From: JAIVGV01 sp035295985
GTDB lineage: Bacteria > Acidobacteriota > Blastocatellia > Pyrinomonadales > Pyrinomonadaceae
Assembly (NCBI GenBank): GCA_035295985.1
Contig: DATHBT010000327.1
Coordinates: forward strand, 1 to 31,970
Reading direction: 5' to 3'
Length of the DNA: 31,970 nucleotides
Positions 7,346 through 15,839 of this stretch are shown here, in pieces. Numbering within the stretch: the first letter of the stretch is position 1; the number at the start of each line of letters is the position of its first letter. Made by a program: the position numbers and the translations under genes. Under the pieces are notes generated by a model that saw only the letters and a program-made list of their open reading frames with translations, was not told where the DNA came from and made no database searches.

Positions 7346-7912
7346 TCAGACGCCCGCTTCTTCGGCCGCGGCCCTCAGCTCAGCGAACAGGCGCGCGAGG
7401 TCTCTCGGCTGGTAGTGGGCGTTCAGGCCGCTGGGGTTAGGCAGCACCCAGACGACGGTCTCGCCGATCTTCTCGCCCTGCCGGCCGAGACGCGCTTTAG
7501 GCTGCGCGAAGGCCGTGCGGTAAGCGCCGACGCCGAGCACGGCCAAAAAAGTCGGCTTGAAGCGGCGCACCTTTGCCGCAAGTTTCCGCCCGCCTTCGAC
7601 GAACTCTTCCGCAGTCAGCTCATCCGCGGTAGCCGTGGCGCGCGCGACCACGTTCGTGATGCCGTAGCCGAGCGGGAGGAGTTCGCGCTCCTCGTGCGGT
7701 GCGAAGAGGCGGGGCGTGAAGCCGGAGGCGTGGAGGGCGGGCCAGAAGCGGTTGCCGGGGCGCGCGAAGTGGTGGCCGGTGGCCGCGGTGTAGAGGCCGG
7801 GGTTGATGCCGCAGAAGAGGACGCGGAGGCCGGGCGCGATCACGTCTCTGACGGTGCGCCCGGCCGCCGCGGCCAGCTCCTCCCTCGTCGGCTTACGACT
7901 AGCAGCCGCCAA
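7346..7912 (-). CDS. mug: Mismatch-specific uracil/thymine DNA glycosylase (Mug family)
   Basis: A 188-residue uracil-DNA glycosylase-superfamily protein that removes U or T opposite G in double-stranded DNA to start base excision repair. The Mug/TDG signature is clear: FCGINPGLYTAATGHHFARP (active-site GINPG, residues about 34-38), GNRFWPAL, GYGITNVVARAT, and the distal LPNPSGLNAHYQ loop. Mug has Asn in GINPG where family 1 UDG has Asp, and that is seen here. Length is slightly above the E. coli protein (about 168). It is convergent with the transglutaminase-like gene across a palindromic repeat and follows the secreted protease gene by 12 bases on the same strand. Nothing suggests a functional link with either. 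Confidence 0.92.
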   Translation of the reverse strand: MAAASRKPTREELAAAAGRTVRDVIAPGLRVLFCGINPGLYTAATGHHFARPGNRFWPALHASGFTPRLFAPHEERELLPLGYGITNVVARATATADELTAEEFVEGGRKLAAKVRRFKPTFLAVLGVGAYRTAFAQPKARLGRQGEKIGETVVWVLPNPSGLNAHYQPRDLARLFAELRAAAEEAGV

Positions 7913-7924
7913 CGCACGCGCCCC

Positions 7925-10357
7925 TCACTGGCTGCCGAAGCGCCGCCGGTACTCGACCGAATTCATGAAGCCGTTGACCATCGTGCGGAAGTCCGAAGGG
8001 TTGGCGTTCAGGTAGTTGAGCCACGCCTGGTAGCCGGTCGATTCGGGCGCGCGGCGCAGGTAGCCGTAGTACTGCATGGCGACGAACGACGGGTTGAACT
8101 CCACGCCGCCCACTTCGTCCGAATCGACGACGGCACGCAGGACCTGCGCGCGCGTCCACTGGCCCGTGTTCAGGGCCGTGATCATGCCCGTCCGGCTCAG
8201 GCCGATCTTCTGGCCGTTCTCCGGGTCGGACGGGTTAGGGCTGTTGATGAGCAGCAGCCCGGCCCCGTACCGATTCATCAGGGTGTTGACGAACTCCTCG
8301 TTCGACTTCGCGTCGAAGACGGCCCTGAAGTCGGCGCGCTGCACCCAGGCGCTGGCGAAGGAGGCCCGCCGGGCGACCGTCTCCGGCCCCGTCGCGCCCG
8401 TCAACTGCTGCATGTCCGCCACGATCTCCGCGTACTCGGGCAGCCGCCCGAACGACACCTTGTAGAAGCGGAAGGCGTAGCGGCCCTTCAGCTCGAACTC
8501 GGGCGAGCGGAAGAAGGCCGACGAGACGAGGACGCGGTCGCACAGGGCCGACGCACTGCTCGGATCGGTGTTGAAAACATTCGCGCAGTTGTTGAGCACG
8601 CCCGTCCACGGCTCGCCGACTTCCGGCTCGCGCGAGAGGAAGTCGAGGTAGTGCTGGCGGACGAAGAACGCGTTGCCGTCGATGGCGTTGGGGTTCGGGG
8701 CCGTGCCGGCGTGGCTCCAGTTGAGGGCGATTGATCCTACCTCGCCGCCCCAGCCGTCCACGGCGATGCGGTAGGTCGTGCCGGCGTTGACGTTGAAGGT
8801 GATGCTGCTGGTTATGACGACGCCGGACTCAACGTCGTCGTTCTTGATGATGGCGGTGAGCGCGCCGACGCCCGCGCCGGTGTAGGCGGCGAGCACGGTG
8901 TCGAAGTTGCTGCCCGCCGTGTTGAAGGTGACAGAGCCGCCGGACGGGGCCGTCCAGTTGTACCAGATCGACTTGCCGCCCGCCCTGCCGTCTGGCGAGT
9001 GGTTCGGCTCGCCGGCCTCGCTCGTCGCGCCGACGTTCGTGCCGGTGGCGCTGCCCGAGGAGCCGGGAAGCGCCTGCGCGCTGGCGAAGTTGTCGTTGGC
9101 CGGCGCGGGCGGCGGGGGCGGGGGCGCGACCCCCGCGAGCGAGTAGCCGAAGAGGTCGATGGCCTTGAGATCGTTCTCAGAAATCGTCTGGCGACGGCCG
9201 CGCGAGATCGTCGGGTCCATAATGCCAATGGTCGGGCCGCCGAAGCGGTCGTCCTTCCAGTGGCTGGCCTGCTGGCCGTCACCGCCCTCGCCTTTGGGGT
9301 TGCCGGACGAGAGCGAAAGCTCCGCCCCACCGCCGTAGTAGGCGTGCGGATCTCCCGGCGTGAGCACGCGCTGGGCCGACGAGAAGCCAGCCGGCCCGGC
9401 ACCGGGCCGGAAGCGATAAAAATCCCAAACGGTCGCCATGTACGGGCGGTTAGTATCGGTACTAAGCTCCTTCGCGCCGACCTCCGAGTTGAAGCCGAGC
9501 GCGTGGCCGATCTCGTGGACGGCGACCGAGTCGAAGTCGGTCTGCGTGGCGTTGACGCCGTCGTCCGGGTTGAGGTCGAAGGCGAAGTTCGTGTTGAAGC
9601 CGATCTTCGGCACGGGGGCCGTGGCGTCGTCAATCGTGTAGCCCAGAGCGCGCGTTAGCGCGGTCGTGATGAACACAGTGGAGACGTCGCCGCCGTCGGT
9701 CGGTAGGGCAGAAGCCGGGAGGTTGTTGAGCAGCGCCGCCTCCGCCGAACCAGCCGGCGCGCGGCTGATCAACCGCTGGCGGATGGACGAATAGCTGGGG
9801 ATGAAGCCGCCCGCACTCGTCTGTCCGAGCGTGTTCGTCCCGTACGGCTTGGCGGTGTCGCCGAAGAAGTCGGGGCCGTAATCAACGTCGATTGTGACCG
9901 TGATCTGCGAGGAGATGAGCGCCTCCCACTTGGCGGCGGCTTTGATGAACGCCTGCTTGGCCTCTGGGTTCTGCTCAAGCCGCTGCGTGGCGCGCAGTAC
10001 AATGCGGAGGCCCGCCGAGGAGGCCGTGGCCGACTCTTTGTCGTGCAGGTGGTTGATCTGGCGCACGGGGAGTTGCAGCGTCTCGTCGCCGGCAGGCCCG
10101 GTCTCGTCAAGCGTCGCGAGGCGGCAGGAGACCTCGCCGTCCGGCGTCTGGTAGATGACGTAGGTAAGGCCGTCCTCGATAATCGCGGGCTGTCCCTTGG
10201 TCAGCACCTGCGCGCTCGCGGGCGTCCCGAGCGGCGCGAGCGAGGCCAGCAGCGCGAAGGCCAGGGCCAAGGCCATCGGCGCGCGGAAGAGGGACGCGAG
10301 GCGGGCAAGCACACCGCCGCGCGGCGCACCGAGAGGGGAATGGGAAACTTTGCTCAA
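7925..10357 (-). CDS. Secreted leishmanolysin-like zinc metalloprotease with PPC-like and DUF4214-type regions
   Basis: An 810-residue exported protein. An N-terminal signal-type segment (about 27-50, ALALAFALLASLAPLGTPASAQ) ends in an AxA-like cleavage site. The zinc site is HEIGHALGF (His281, Glu282, His285) with a distant SHW histidine (His366) and a GIMDP Met-turn (Met380). This spacing is leishmanolysin-like rather than matrixin-like, and resembles the family annotated as NF038122 metalloproteases. A PPPPPP linker (412-417) leads to a PPC-like beta domain (about 420-550, IWYNWTAPSGGSVTF). The C-terminus (about 560-810) carries DUF4214-type segments (FVRQHYLDFLSREP; FVAMQYYGYLRRAPE...MNSVEYRRRFG). 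Probable role: extracellular protein degradation or surface-associated proteolysis. Substrate unknown. Confidence 0.88.
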   Translation of the reverse strand: MSKVSHSPLGAPRGGVLARLASLFRAPMALALAFALLASLAPLGTPASAQVLTKGQPAIIEDGLTYVIYQTPDGEVSCRLATLDETGPAGDETLQLPVRQINHLHDKESATASSAGLRIVLRATQRLEQNPEAKQAFIKAAAKWEALISSQITVTIDVDYGPDFFGDTAKPYGTNTLGQTSAGGFIPSYSSIRQRLISRAPAGSAEAALLNNLPASALPTDGGDVSTVFITTALTRALGYTIDDATAPVPKIGFNTNFAFDLNPDDGVNATQTDFDSVAVHEIGHALGFNSEVGAKELSTDTNRPYMATVWDFYRFRPGAGPAGFSSAQRVLTPGDPHAYYGGGAELSLSSGNPKGEGGDGQQASHWKDDRFGGPTIGIMDPTISRGRRQTISENDLKAIDLFGYSLAGVAPPPPPPAPANDNFASAQALPGSSGSATGTNVGATSEAGEPNHSPDGRAGGKSIWYNWTAPSGGSVTFNTAGSNFDTVLAAYTGAGVGALTAIIKNDDVESGVVITSSITFNVNAGTTYRIAVDGWGGEVGSIALNWSHAGTAPNPNAIDGNAFFVRQHYLDFLSREPEVGEPWTGVLNNCANVFNTDPSSASALCDRVLVSSAFFRSPEFELKGRYAFRFYKVSFGRLPEYAEIVADMQQLTGATGPETVARRASFASAWVQRADFRAVFDAKSNEEFVNTLMNRYGAGLLLINSPNPSDPENGQKIGLSRTGMITALNTGQWTRAQVLRAVVDSDEVGGVEFNPSFVAMQYYGYLRRAPESTGYQAWLNYLNANPSDFRTMVNGFMNSVEYRRRFGSQ

Positions 10358-10717
10358 TTCCTTAATTCTCCCAGACTAAGAGGGGTAGAGATTCTTTAGC
10401 GCGCGAACCTGACCGCGAGGGACTGGCGCGGCCCGCCGCGAACCGTGCCGCCGATATTTGAAAACTGAGGGGGGCGGCCGTCCGCTTTCGCCGGGAAGGC
10501 CGGAGTTCAGATGTCTCGGCGGCCACGCCGGATGCTTTAAATGTAACAGTTCCGCGGCCGAAAGGTGTAAAAAATCCAAAGCCTGTTCGCCGCCCCGCGG
10601 GCAGTGCGTCGTAGCGCACGCGGCGGCCCGCGTGGGGCCGGAAGGCCGCCGCTGCTGTGCTAATATCTGCGTCGAATCCGACGCCGACGCCGGGGCCGCC
10701 CCGCTTTTCCGAAGCCG
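10358..10717. other. Divergent intergenic region, no gene seen
   Basis: These 360 bases separate the minus-strand protease from the plus-strand amidohydrolase. I find no supported coding sequence. GGCGCGGCCCGCCGCGAAC at 10425-10443 is an exact copy of the left arm and loop start of the hairpin at 13045-13083, but here it has no partner arm. A TAATAT at about 10661-10666, roughly 50 bases before the amidohydrolase ATG, could be a -10 element, though no good -35 accompanies it. Confidence 0.35.
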
Positions 10718-12103
10718 ATGAGCACCAGAAAACTCTTCGCCGCCGCGCTCCTCTGCGCCGCCGCGTGCCTGACCGCGACGCCCGCACGCGCCCAGTCGCG
10801 CCTCGCCGATTCGGTCGAGCGCGAGCTGCCCGCGCTCGTCGCGACCTACAAGCACCTGCACGCCAATCCTGAGTTGTCGCACCAGGAGAAGAACACGGCC
10901 GCGCTCGTCGCCAGGGAGCTGCGCGCGCTCGGCTACGAAGTTACGGAGAACGTCGGAAAATACCGACGCCCGGAGTGGAAGGCTTACGGCGTGGTCGGCG
11001 TGATGCGAAACGGCGCGGGGCCGACCGTCCTGGTGCGCGCCGACATGGACGCGCTGCCCTACGACCCGAACGCCGGCGAGCAGACGGGCCTGCCCTACGC
11101 GAGCAAGGTCGTCGCCAAGGACGACGACGGCAAGCTCGTCAGCGTGATGCACGCCTGCGGCCACGACGCGCACGTCGCCTCGTTCCTCGGCACGGCCAAG
11201 CTGCTCGCCGGGATGAAAGACGATTGGTCGGGCACGCTCGTCCTCGTCGCGCAACCCTCCGAGGAGAAGACCGACGGCGCGCTGGCGCTGCTCGACGACG
11301 GACTCTACACGCGCTTCCCCAAGCCCGACGTGGCGCTCGCCCTCCACGTCAAGGCCGACCTCGAAGCGGGCCGCGTCGGCGTAGTCCCCGGCCCGGCCTT
11401 CGCCAACAGCTCGACCGTGCTCATCAAGGTGCGGGGCAAGGGCAGCCACGGCTCGCGCCCCGAAGACTCCATCGACCCGGTGGTGATCGCGGCCGAGATC
11501 GTGCTCTCGCTGCAAGCCATCGTCGCGCGCGAGAACAAGCCGACCGAGCCCGCGGTCGTCACCGTCGGCTCGATCCGCGGCGGCGAGGCCCCGAACATCA
11601 TCCCCGACGAGGTCGATCTCAAGCTGACCGTGCGCTCCTACGACCGCGCCGTGCAGCGCAAGCTCCTCGAATCGATCCGCCGCCGCGCCACGAACATCGC
11701 CGAGGCCGCGGGCGTCCCCGCGGAGCTGCTGCCCGTTGTCACGGTCGTCGAGCCGCAGAACGAGGTGCTCTACAACGACCCGGCGTTGACAGAGCGGCTG
11801 GCCGAAGTTTTCAGGCGGGAACTCGGCGCGGACGCGGTCGCGCGCGTCGAGAAGATCATGGGCGGCGAGGATTTCAGTCGCTACGCCGCGGCCGAAGTCT
11901 TCGCCCGCTACGGCCTCCGGAAGGAAGTGCCCATCACGCTCTTCTACGTCGGCACGACCGACGCGGACAAACTGGCCGAGGCGCGCAAGTCCGGCAAACT
12001 CCCGACCACGCACCAGACCACCTACGCCCCGCTGCCCGAGCCGACCCTCCGCACGGGGGTGCGCGCCATGACCGCCGCCGTCCTCGAACTACTCAGGCGC
12101 TGA
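10718..12103 (+). CDS. Exported M20 family (M20D-like) amidohydrolase/peptidase
   Basis: A 461-residue metal-dependent amidohydrolase of the AbgB/HipO/IAA-amino-acid hydrolase group, which cleaves N-acyl amino acids or short peptides. A signal peptide is visible (MSTRKLFAAALLCAAACLTATPARAQ), so it acts outside the cytoplasm. Metal and catalytic motifs are present: HANPELSHQE (about 48-57), VRADMDALP (106-114), HACGHDAH (145-152), the PSEEK general base region (180-184), ALH (His210), and the late metal-binding GGEDFSRY. The GKGSHGSRPEDSIDP segment belongs to the dimerisation lid domain. Length is typical. It stands alone between a divergent protease and a small metalloprotease gene. The exact substrate cannot be predicted. 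Confidence 0.9.
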   Translation: MSTRKLFAAALLCAAACLTATPARAQSRLADSVERELPALVATYKHLHANPELSHQEKNTAALVARELRALGYEVTENVGKYRRPEWKAYGVVGVMRNGAGPTVLVRADMDALPYDPNAGEQTGLPYASKVVAKDDDGKLVSVMHACGHDAHVASFLGTAKLLAGMKDDWSGTLVLVAQPSEEKTDGALALLDDGLYTRFPKPDVALALHVKADLEAGRVGVVPGPAFANSSTVLIKVRGKGSHGSRPEDSIDPVVIAAEIVLSLQAIVARENKPTEPAVVTVGSIRGGEAPNIIPDEVDLKLTVRSYDRAVQRKLLESIRRRATNIAEAAGVPAELLPVVTVVEPQNEVLYNDPALTERLAEVFRRELGADAVARVEKIMGGEDFSRYAAAEVFARYGLRKEVPITLFYVGTTDADKLAEARKSGKLPTTHQTTYAPLPEPTLRTGVRAMTAAVLELLRR

Positions 12104-12233
12104 GACCGGATCGCCCGAGTCGATCTTGTAGTAGAATGCGCCCCCCCCGCGAGCGCGCGGCCACGGCGGCGTGCCCCACCCGCGCGCAAAATGAACCTCG
12201 CCAGCCCCTCTTCACACTTGAAGGAGATTAGCA

Positions 12234-13037
12234 ATGAGCAACCCACTTAACCCTCAAAGCGGCGGCCCCATCTGCCGCACGGAAGAGTCACTCATCCCGA
12301 CGGGGGCCGAGGGCGCGCAGCCGCTGCGCGCTGCGGCGAGCCGCGCCGGGGTGTTCGCCCCGCCGTCGGAGACGACCTCGGCCCCGCCGCGGGAGGTGCG
12401 CCTCAACTACCTCGTCCCCGCCGACCGGCTGCCGCGCGACGACTACCGCCGCGCCATCAACAACGCCGCCGTCCACCTCCAACGCTTCTACGCCGAACAA
12501 CTCGGCGGCAGCAGCTTCATGCTGCACAGCCCCGCCGTGGGAGTCTTCAAGACCACCCACCACGCCTCCTTCTACTCGACCAACCCGGCGGGCGAGGTCA
12601 AGCGCCACTGGTTCTTCAACAACGTGACGACCGACGGCCTCGCGCTCACCGGCGGGCGGTTCTTCGACGACCGCTTCATCTGGATTTTTTACATCGACGC
12701 GCCACACGATCCGGCCACGGGCGGCGGGGCCGGCGCGTCGAGCGTCGCGGCGCTCCCGCGCGAAGACCTGGAAGGGCTGATCGGCAACCTCGGCAACGTC
12801 TGCCGCTGGGTGGGTGGCCTCGGCCACGAGCTGGGCCACGCGCTCGGCCTCAATCACCCGCCCGGCTGCGCCGCCAACCCGAGCGGCCCCGATTGCGGCA
12901 GCCTGATGTATCTGGGCTACCCCAACTACCCTAACACCTTCTTCACCGGCGTCCACCGCGCGCTCCTGTCCGACAACCCGTTCATCAAGCCGGTCGAGTT
13001 AACCGACCCGCCCTTCGACTGCGCGGGCGGCCTGTGA
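12234..13037 (+). CDS. Metzincin-like zinc metalloprotease without signal peptide
   Basis: A 267-residue protein with a complete metzincin zinc signature, HELGHALGLNH (His198, Glu199, His202, His208), and a candidate Met-turn at SLMYLGY (Met225). The first 50 residues are polar and low in hydrophobics, so no signal peptide or anchor is visible. The product is either cytoplasmic or exported by a non-Sec route. Four cysteines lie around the active site (Cys190, Cys212, Cys221, Cys263), which hints at an oxidised, extracytoplasmic location. The start is well supported by AAGGAGAT 7 bases upstream. A strong hairpin follows 8 bases after the stop, so it is probably monocistronic. I do not recognise a named subfamily. 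Protease activity is a family-based inference. Confidence 0.75.
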   Translation: MSNPLNPQSGGPICRTEESLIPTGAEGAQPLRAAASRAGVFAPPSETTSAPPREVRLNYLVPADRLPRDDYRRAINNAAVHLQRFYAEQLGGSSFMLHSPAVGVFKTTHHASFYSTNPAGEVKRHWFFNNVTTDGLALTGGRFFDDRFIWIFYIDAPHDPATGGGAGASSVAALPREDLEGLIGNLGNVCRWVGGLGHELGHALGLNHPPGCAANPSGPDCGSLMYLGYPNYPNTFFTGVHRALLSDNPFIKPVELTDPPFDCAGGL

Positions 13038-13044
13038 GACGCGA

Positions 13045-13083
13045 GGCGCGGCCCGCCGCGAACGAAGCGCGGCGGGCCGCGCC
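13045..13083 (+). terminator. Strong GC hairpin after the metzincin-like gene
   Basis: GGCGCGGCCCGCCGCG (13045-13060) pairs perfectly with CGCGGCGGGCCGCGCC (13068-13083) over 16 bases with a 7-base loop, beginning 8 bases after the stop. Only a weak TTCCCC follows, so it is a non-canonical intrinsic terminator or a 3'-end stabilising hairpin. Confidence 0.65.
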
Positions 13084-13110
13084 TTCCCCGGCCCGAACCT
13101 TACCGGCGCG

Positions 13111-14538
13111 ATGACGACTCTCGATCTCGACCGCTACCACGCGACGATGGGCGACGCCTCGCTCAAGGAGGACGCGCGCCTCGGCGACGCGCTACTCGGC
13201 GAGATGCAGGCGAGCTTCTACGTCACGCAGCGCAAGCTGCCTTACGCGCCGTGCGTCGGCCACGAGCGTTTGCTTAGCTCGCTCTCGGACGAGCCGCACG
13301 ACGCCGCCCGGCTCCGCTTCCTCGAAGAGGATCGGGGGGGCCTGCGTCTCTTCGCACGAAAGCTCGGCGAGACAAAACCGTTCTCCGGGGGGGTGCGCGC
13401 CGCGCGCCCCGGGTGCGTAGTCTTCGCGGGCGAGCCGTTCGCCGACGTGACCGGCCCTTTCAGCGTCACGCAGGCGCAGGAGATCAAATTCGAGCACGCC
13501 TTCGACCTGCCGATGACGACGGCCGCGCTCGCCATGCGCTTCCGCGCCGCCGCGGGCGACCGCTGGCTCTCCGACTTCTCGCTCCGCCGCAACGGCGACC
13601 CCGAACGCGCCGCCGAAGTCGCGGCCTACTCTTTCGTCGGCGGCTTCAACGACACCTCGAACATGGAGGCCGCCTTCCGCCTCGGCATCCCCGCCGTCGG
13701 CACGGCCGCACACTACTGGCAGCAGTCGTTCGTTCAATTCCTCGACGAGCACGAAATCGACGCGCGCACCGGCCGCCCCAAACACTTCGAGCAGATCGCC
13801 TTCGAGCGATGGCTCGACGCCAACCCGCGGGGCACCGTGCTCCTGCTCGACACCATCGACGTGCGCTCCGGCGCGGCCCGCGCCGCAATGGCCGCCACCT
13901 CGACGGACGCGCGCCGCCGCGCCTTCAAAGGCTTCCGGCTCGACTCCGGCAACCTCGCCGAACTCGGCGCGTGGTGCCTCCGCTTCTTCGAGGCCAACGG
14001 CCTCACAGACCTGATGCCGATCCTGACGGGCGATCTGACGGTCGAGCGAGTCGCCGAGATCGTCGGCGAATTCCCGCAGGCGGCCGGCTTCGGCGTCGGC
14101 ACGAAGCTGTCGGCCGAGGTCGCGCGCGTCGCGGGCGTCATCTTCAAGCAGTGCGTCATAGCCGACCGCCCGACGATGAAGGTCTCCGACACGCCCGAAA
14201 AATCCACCCTGCCCGGCCGCCTGCAACTCTTCCGCGGCGCGGACGCGGAAGGCTTCTACGTCGCCGACGTTGTCGGCCTCGACGACGAAGAGGTCGAGAT
14301 ACCCGGCGCGGCCACCGTCGAGCGCCTGCTCCTGCCTTTCAGCGAACCGGATCAACACCAGGCAGTCCCGTCGATCCACGAACAAAAAACTTTCGTCGAA
14401 CAGCAGCGCGCGCGCTTCCGCGACATAGACAACTACCCGCACGCGCTCAGCCCCCGCCTGCGCGAGCTTCGCGACACGCTCGCCGCCCGCATGCGCCGCG
14501 ACGACTCCGGCTGGCGGCAAGTCCTGCGGACGCCCTGA
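13111..14538 (+). CDS. pncB: Nicotinate phosphoribosyltransferase
   Basis: Makes nicotinate mononucleotide from nicotinate and PRPP with ATP hydrolysis, the entry step of the Preiss-Handler NAD salvage route. The 475-residue product carries the family landmarks: LSDFSLRRN (154-161), SNMEAAFRLGIPAVGTAAHYWQQSF with the phosphorylated-type His201, LLLDTID, the PRPP-related KGFRLDSGNL, FGVGTKL, and KVSDTPEKSTLPG near the C-terminus. The length fits the longer bacterial form. The start is an ATG with no obvious ribosome site; the N-terminal TLDLDRYHATM matches the usual 'TD.Y..TM' opening, which supports this start. No other NAD genes are adjacent. Confidence 0.93.
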   Translation: MTTLDLDRYHATMGDASLKEDARLGDALLGEMQASFYVTQRKLPYAPCVGHERLLSSLSDEPHDAARLRFLEEDRGGLRLFARKLGETKPFSGGVRAARPGCVVFAGEPFADVTGPFSVTQAQEIKFEHAFDLPMTTAALAMRFRAAAGDRWLSDFSLRRNGDPERAAEVAAYSFVGGFNDTSNMEAAFRLGIPAVGTAAHYWQQSFVQFLDEHEIDARTGRPKHFEQIAFERWLDANPRGTVLLLDTIDVRSGAARAAMAATSTDARRRAFKGFRLDSGNLAELGAWCLRFFEANGLTDLMPILTGDLTVERVAEIVGEFPQAAGFGVGTKLSAEVARVAGVIFKQCVIADRPTMKVSDTPEKSTLPGRLQLFRGADAEGFYVADVVGLDDEEVEIPGAATVERLLLPFSEPDQHQAVPSIHEQKTFVEQQRARFRDIDNYPHALSPRLRELRDTLAARMRRDDSGWRQVLRTP

Positions 14539-14627
14539 CTCCCCGCGCCACGTCCCGCACAAAATCTCGGCTCAAAACACGACTTCTTCCTTACGCCCTC
14601 GCGCCCGCCTTCTTTTCGTGCCGGATG

Positions 14628-14768
14628 TTTGTAGGGGCGGGGCTTGTCCCTGCCCGCGGCGGCGAAGCCGCTAATAAAAGGAGCGCGTTCTCTCAAGCTC
14701 GGATCAATCTTCATCTTGAGTTCGCGCTGGCGCGCGGCGGGCAGAGGACTTGTCCCCGCCCCTACAAA
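14628..14768. repeat. Inverted repeat pair of the 'GTAGGGGCGGGG' type
   Basis: Left arm at 14628-14657 (TTTGTAGGGGCGGGGCTTGT...) and right arm at 14737-14768 (...TTGTCCCCGCCCCTACAAA) are inverted copies with small differences in the middle, separated by about 79 bases. The outer 15 bases (CCCCGCCCCTACAAA and its complement) match exactly. This occupies most of the 324-base gap between pncB and the SDR gene, and nothing else is seen there. The sequence resembles dispersed 'TGTAGGGGC' elements common in several bacterial phyla. Confidence 0.7.
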
Positions 14769-14862
14769 TTTGGTTCGTGCCGCGAATATGACAACAGGTG
14801 TCGGCCGTCCCGCCTAAACTCCCGCCGTCTTGCAGAGAATTTCGACGGCGGAGGTGGGGACG

Positions 14863-15831
14863 ATGAAACCTTTGGAGGGCAAGGTGGCGGTCGTCGCCGG
14901 GGCGACGCGCGGGACGGGGCGCGGCATCGCGTGCGCGCTCGGCGAGGCGGGCGCGACCGTCTATTGCACGGGCCGCAGCACGCGCGAGAACCGGCCGGCG
15001 CACACGGGCAAGAAGTCTAAGCCGTTCGAGCTGGACAGCCGGCCCGAAACGATAGAGGAGACGGCCGAGATGGTGACGGCGCGCGGAGGCTGTGGAGTCC
15101 ACGCGCAGGTCGATCACACAGACCCGGCGCAGGTGCGCGCGCTCTTCAGGCGCGTCGCGCGCGAGCGCAAACGGCTCGACATCCTCGTTAACGACGTGTG
15201 GGGCGGCGACGAGCTGACCGAGTGGAAAGCCTTCTGGAAGCACTCGCTCGAAAATGGTTTGAAGATGATCGAGCGGGCCGTGCATTCGCACGTCATCACG
15301 GCCCACGCCGCCGCGCCGCTGCTGATTAAGACGCGCGGCGGCCTCGTCGTCGAGATCACGGACGGCGACCACTTCGGCTACCGCGGCACGTTCTTCTACG
15401 ACTTCGTCAAAACGTCCGTCATCCGCATCGCCTTCGCGCTCGCGACCGAGATGCGCAAGTACGGCGTGGCCGCCCTCGCCGTCACGCCCGGCTTCATCCG
15501 CTCCGAGGCGATGCTCGATCACCTCGGCGTGACCGAGGCTAACTGGCGCGACGGCGCGAAGAAGAATCCCTCTTTCATCGAGTCGGAGACGCCGCTCTAC
15601 GTCGGCCGCTGCGTCGCCGCGCTGGCCGCAGACCCGGACGTAATGAAGAAGGCGGGGCGCGTCTTCGCCTCCTGGGACTTGGGGCCCGAGTACGGGATCG
15701 TTGACGCCGACGGGCGGCGGCCGAACATGCGCGAGTGGTTCGAGAAGAACATGAACTGGGGCGAGTGGAAGAACTGCGACGAGACCTTCTACAGCTACTG
15801 GTGCGTGCCGCCGGAGTCCCACATGCCCTGA
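14863..15831 (+). CDS. SDR-family oxidoreductase (DHRS1-like)
   Basis: A 322-residue short-chain dehydrogenase/reductase. The Rossmann nucleotide motif is GATRGTGRG (13-21), with ILVNDVWGGDEL (107-118) replacing the usual NNAG. The catalytic pair is Tyr179-x-x-x-Lys183 (FFYDFVK), followed by the PGFIRSEAM segment. The usual catalytic Ser position (normally ISS) reads ITDG, so the active site is atypical. The NDVWGG plus long insert (EWKAFWKHSLENGLKM) and C-terminal Trp-rich tail resemble the DHRS1-like branch. An Arg/Ser after the first strand (TGRST) favours NADP(H). The ATG at 14863 is chosen because GGAGGTGGGG lies just upstream; an upstream TTG would add 11 residues. The substrate is unknown. 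Confidence 0.85.
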   Translation: MKPLEGKVAVVAGATRGTGRGIACALGEAGATVYCTGRSTRENRPAHTGKKSKPFELDSRPETIEETAEMVTARGGCGVHAQVDHTDPAQVRALFRRVARERKRLDILVNDVWGGDELTEWKAFWKHSLENGLKMIERAVHSHVITAHAAAPLLIKTRGGLVVEITDGDHFGYRGTFFYDFVKTSVIRIAFALATEMRKYGVAALAVTPGFIRSEAMLDHLGVTEANWRDGAKKNPSFIESETPLYVGRCVAALAADPDVMKKAGRVFASWDLGPEYGIVDADGRRPNMREWFEKNMNWGEWKNCDETFYSYWCVPPESHMP

Positions 15832-15839
15832 GCCTGAAG

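Noticed and set aside
7415..8734. 439-residue plus-strand open frame
   Set aside because: It is antisense to the mug gene and the end of the leishmanolysin-like protease, with shadow-type composition.
10376..12013. 545-residue minus-strand open frame
   Set aside because: It lies antisense to the M20 amidohydrolase, which has a signal peptide and intact motifs. The translation is Arg/Ala/Gly/Asp-rich without any domain, as expected for a shadow frame in GC-rich DNA.
13413..15020. 535-residue plus-strand open frame
   Set aside because: It is an out-of-frame reading of pncB that runs into the repeat region and the SDR gene. It is Arg/Pro-rich with no motif.
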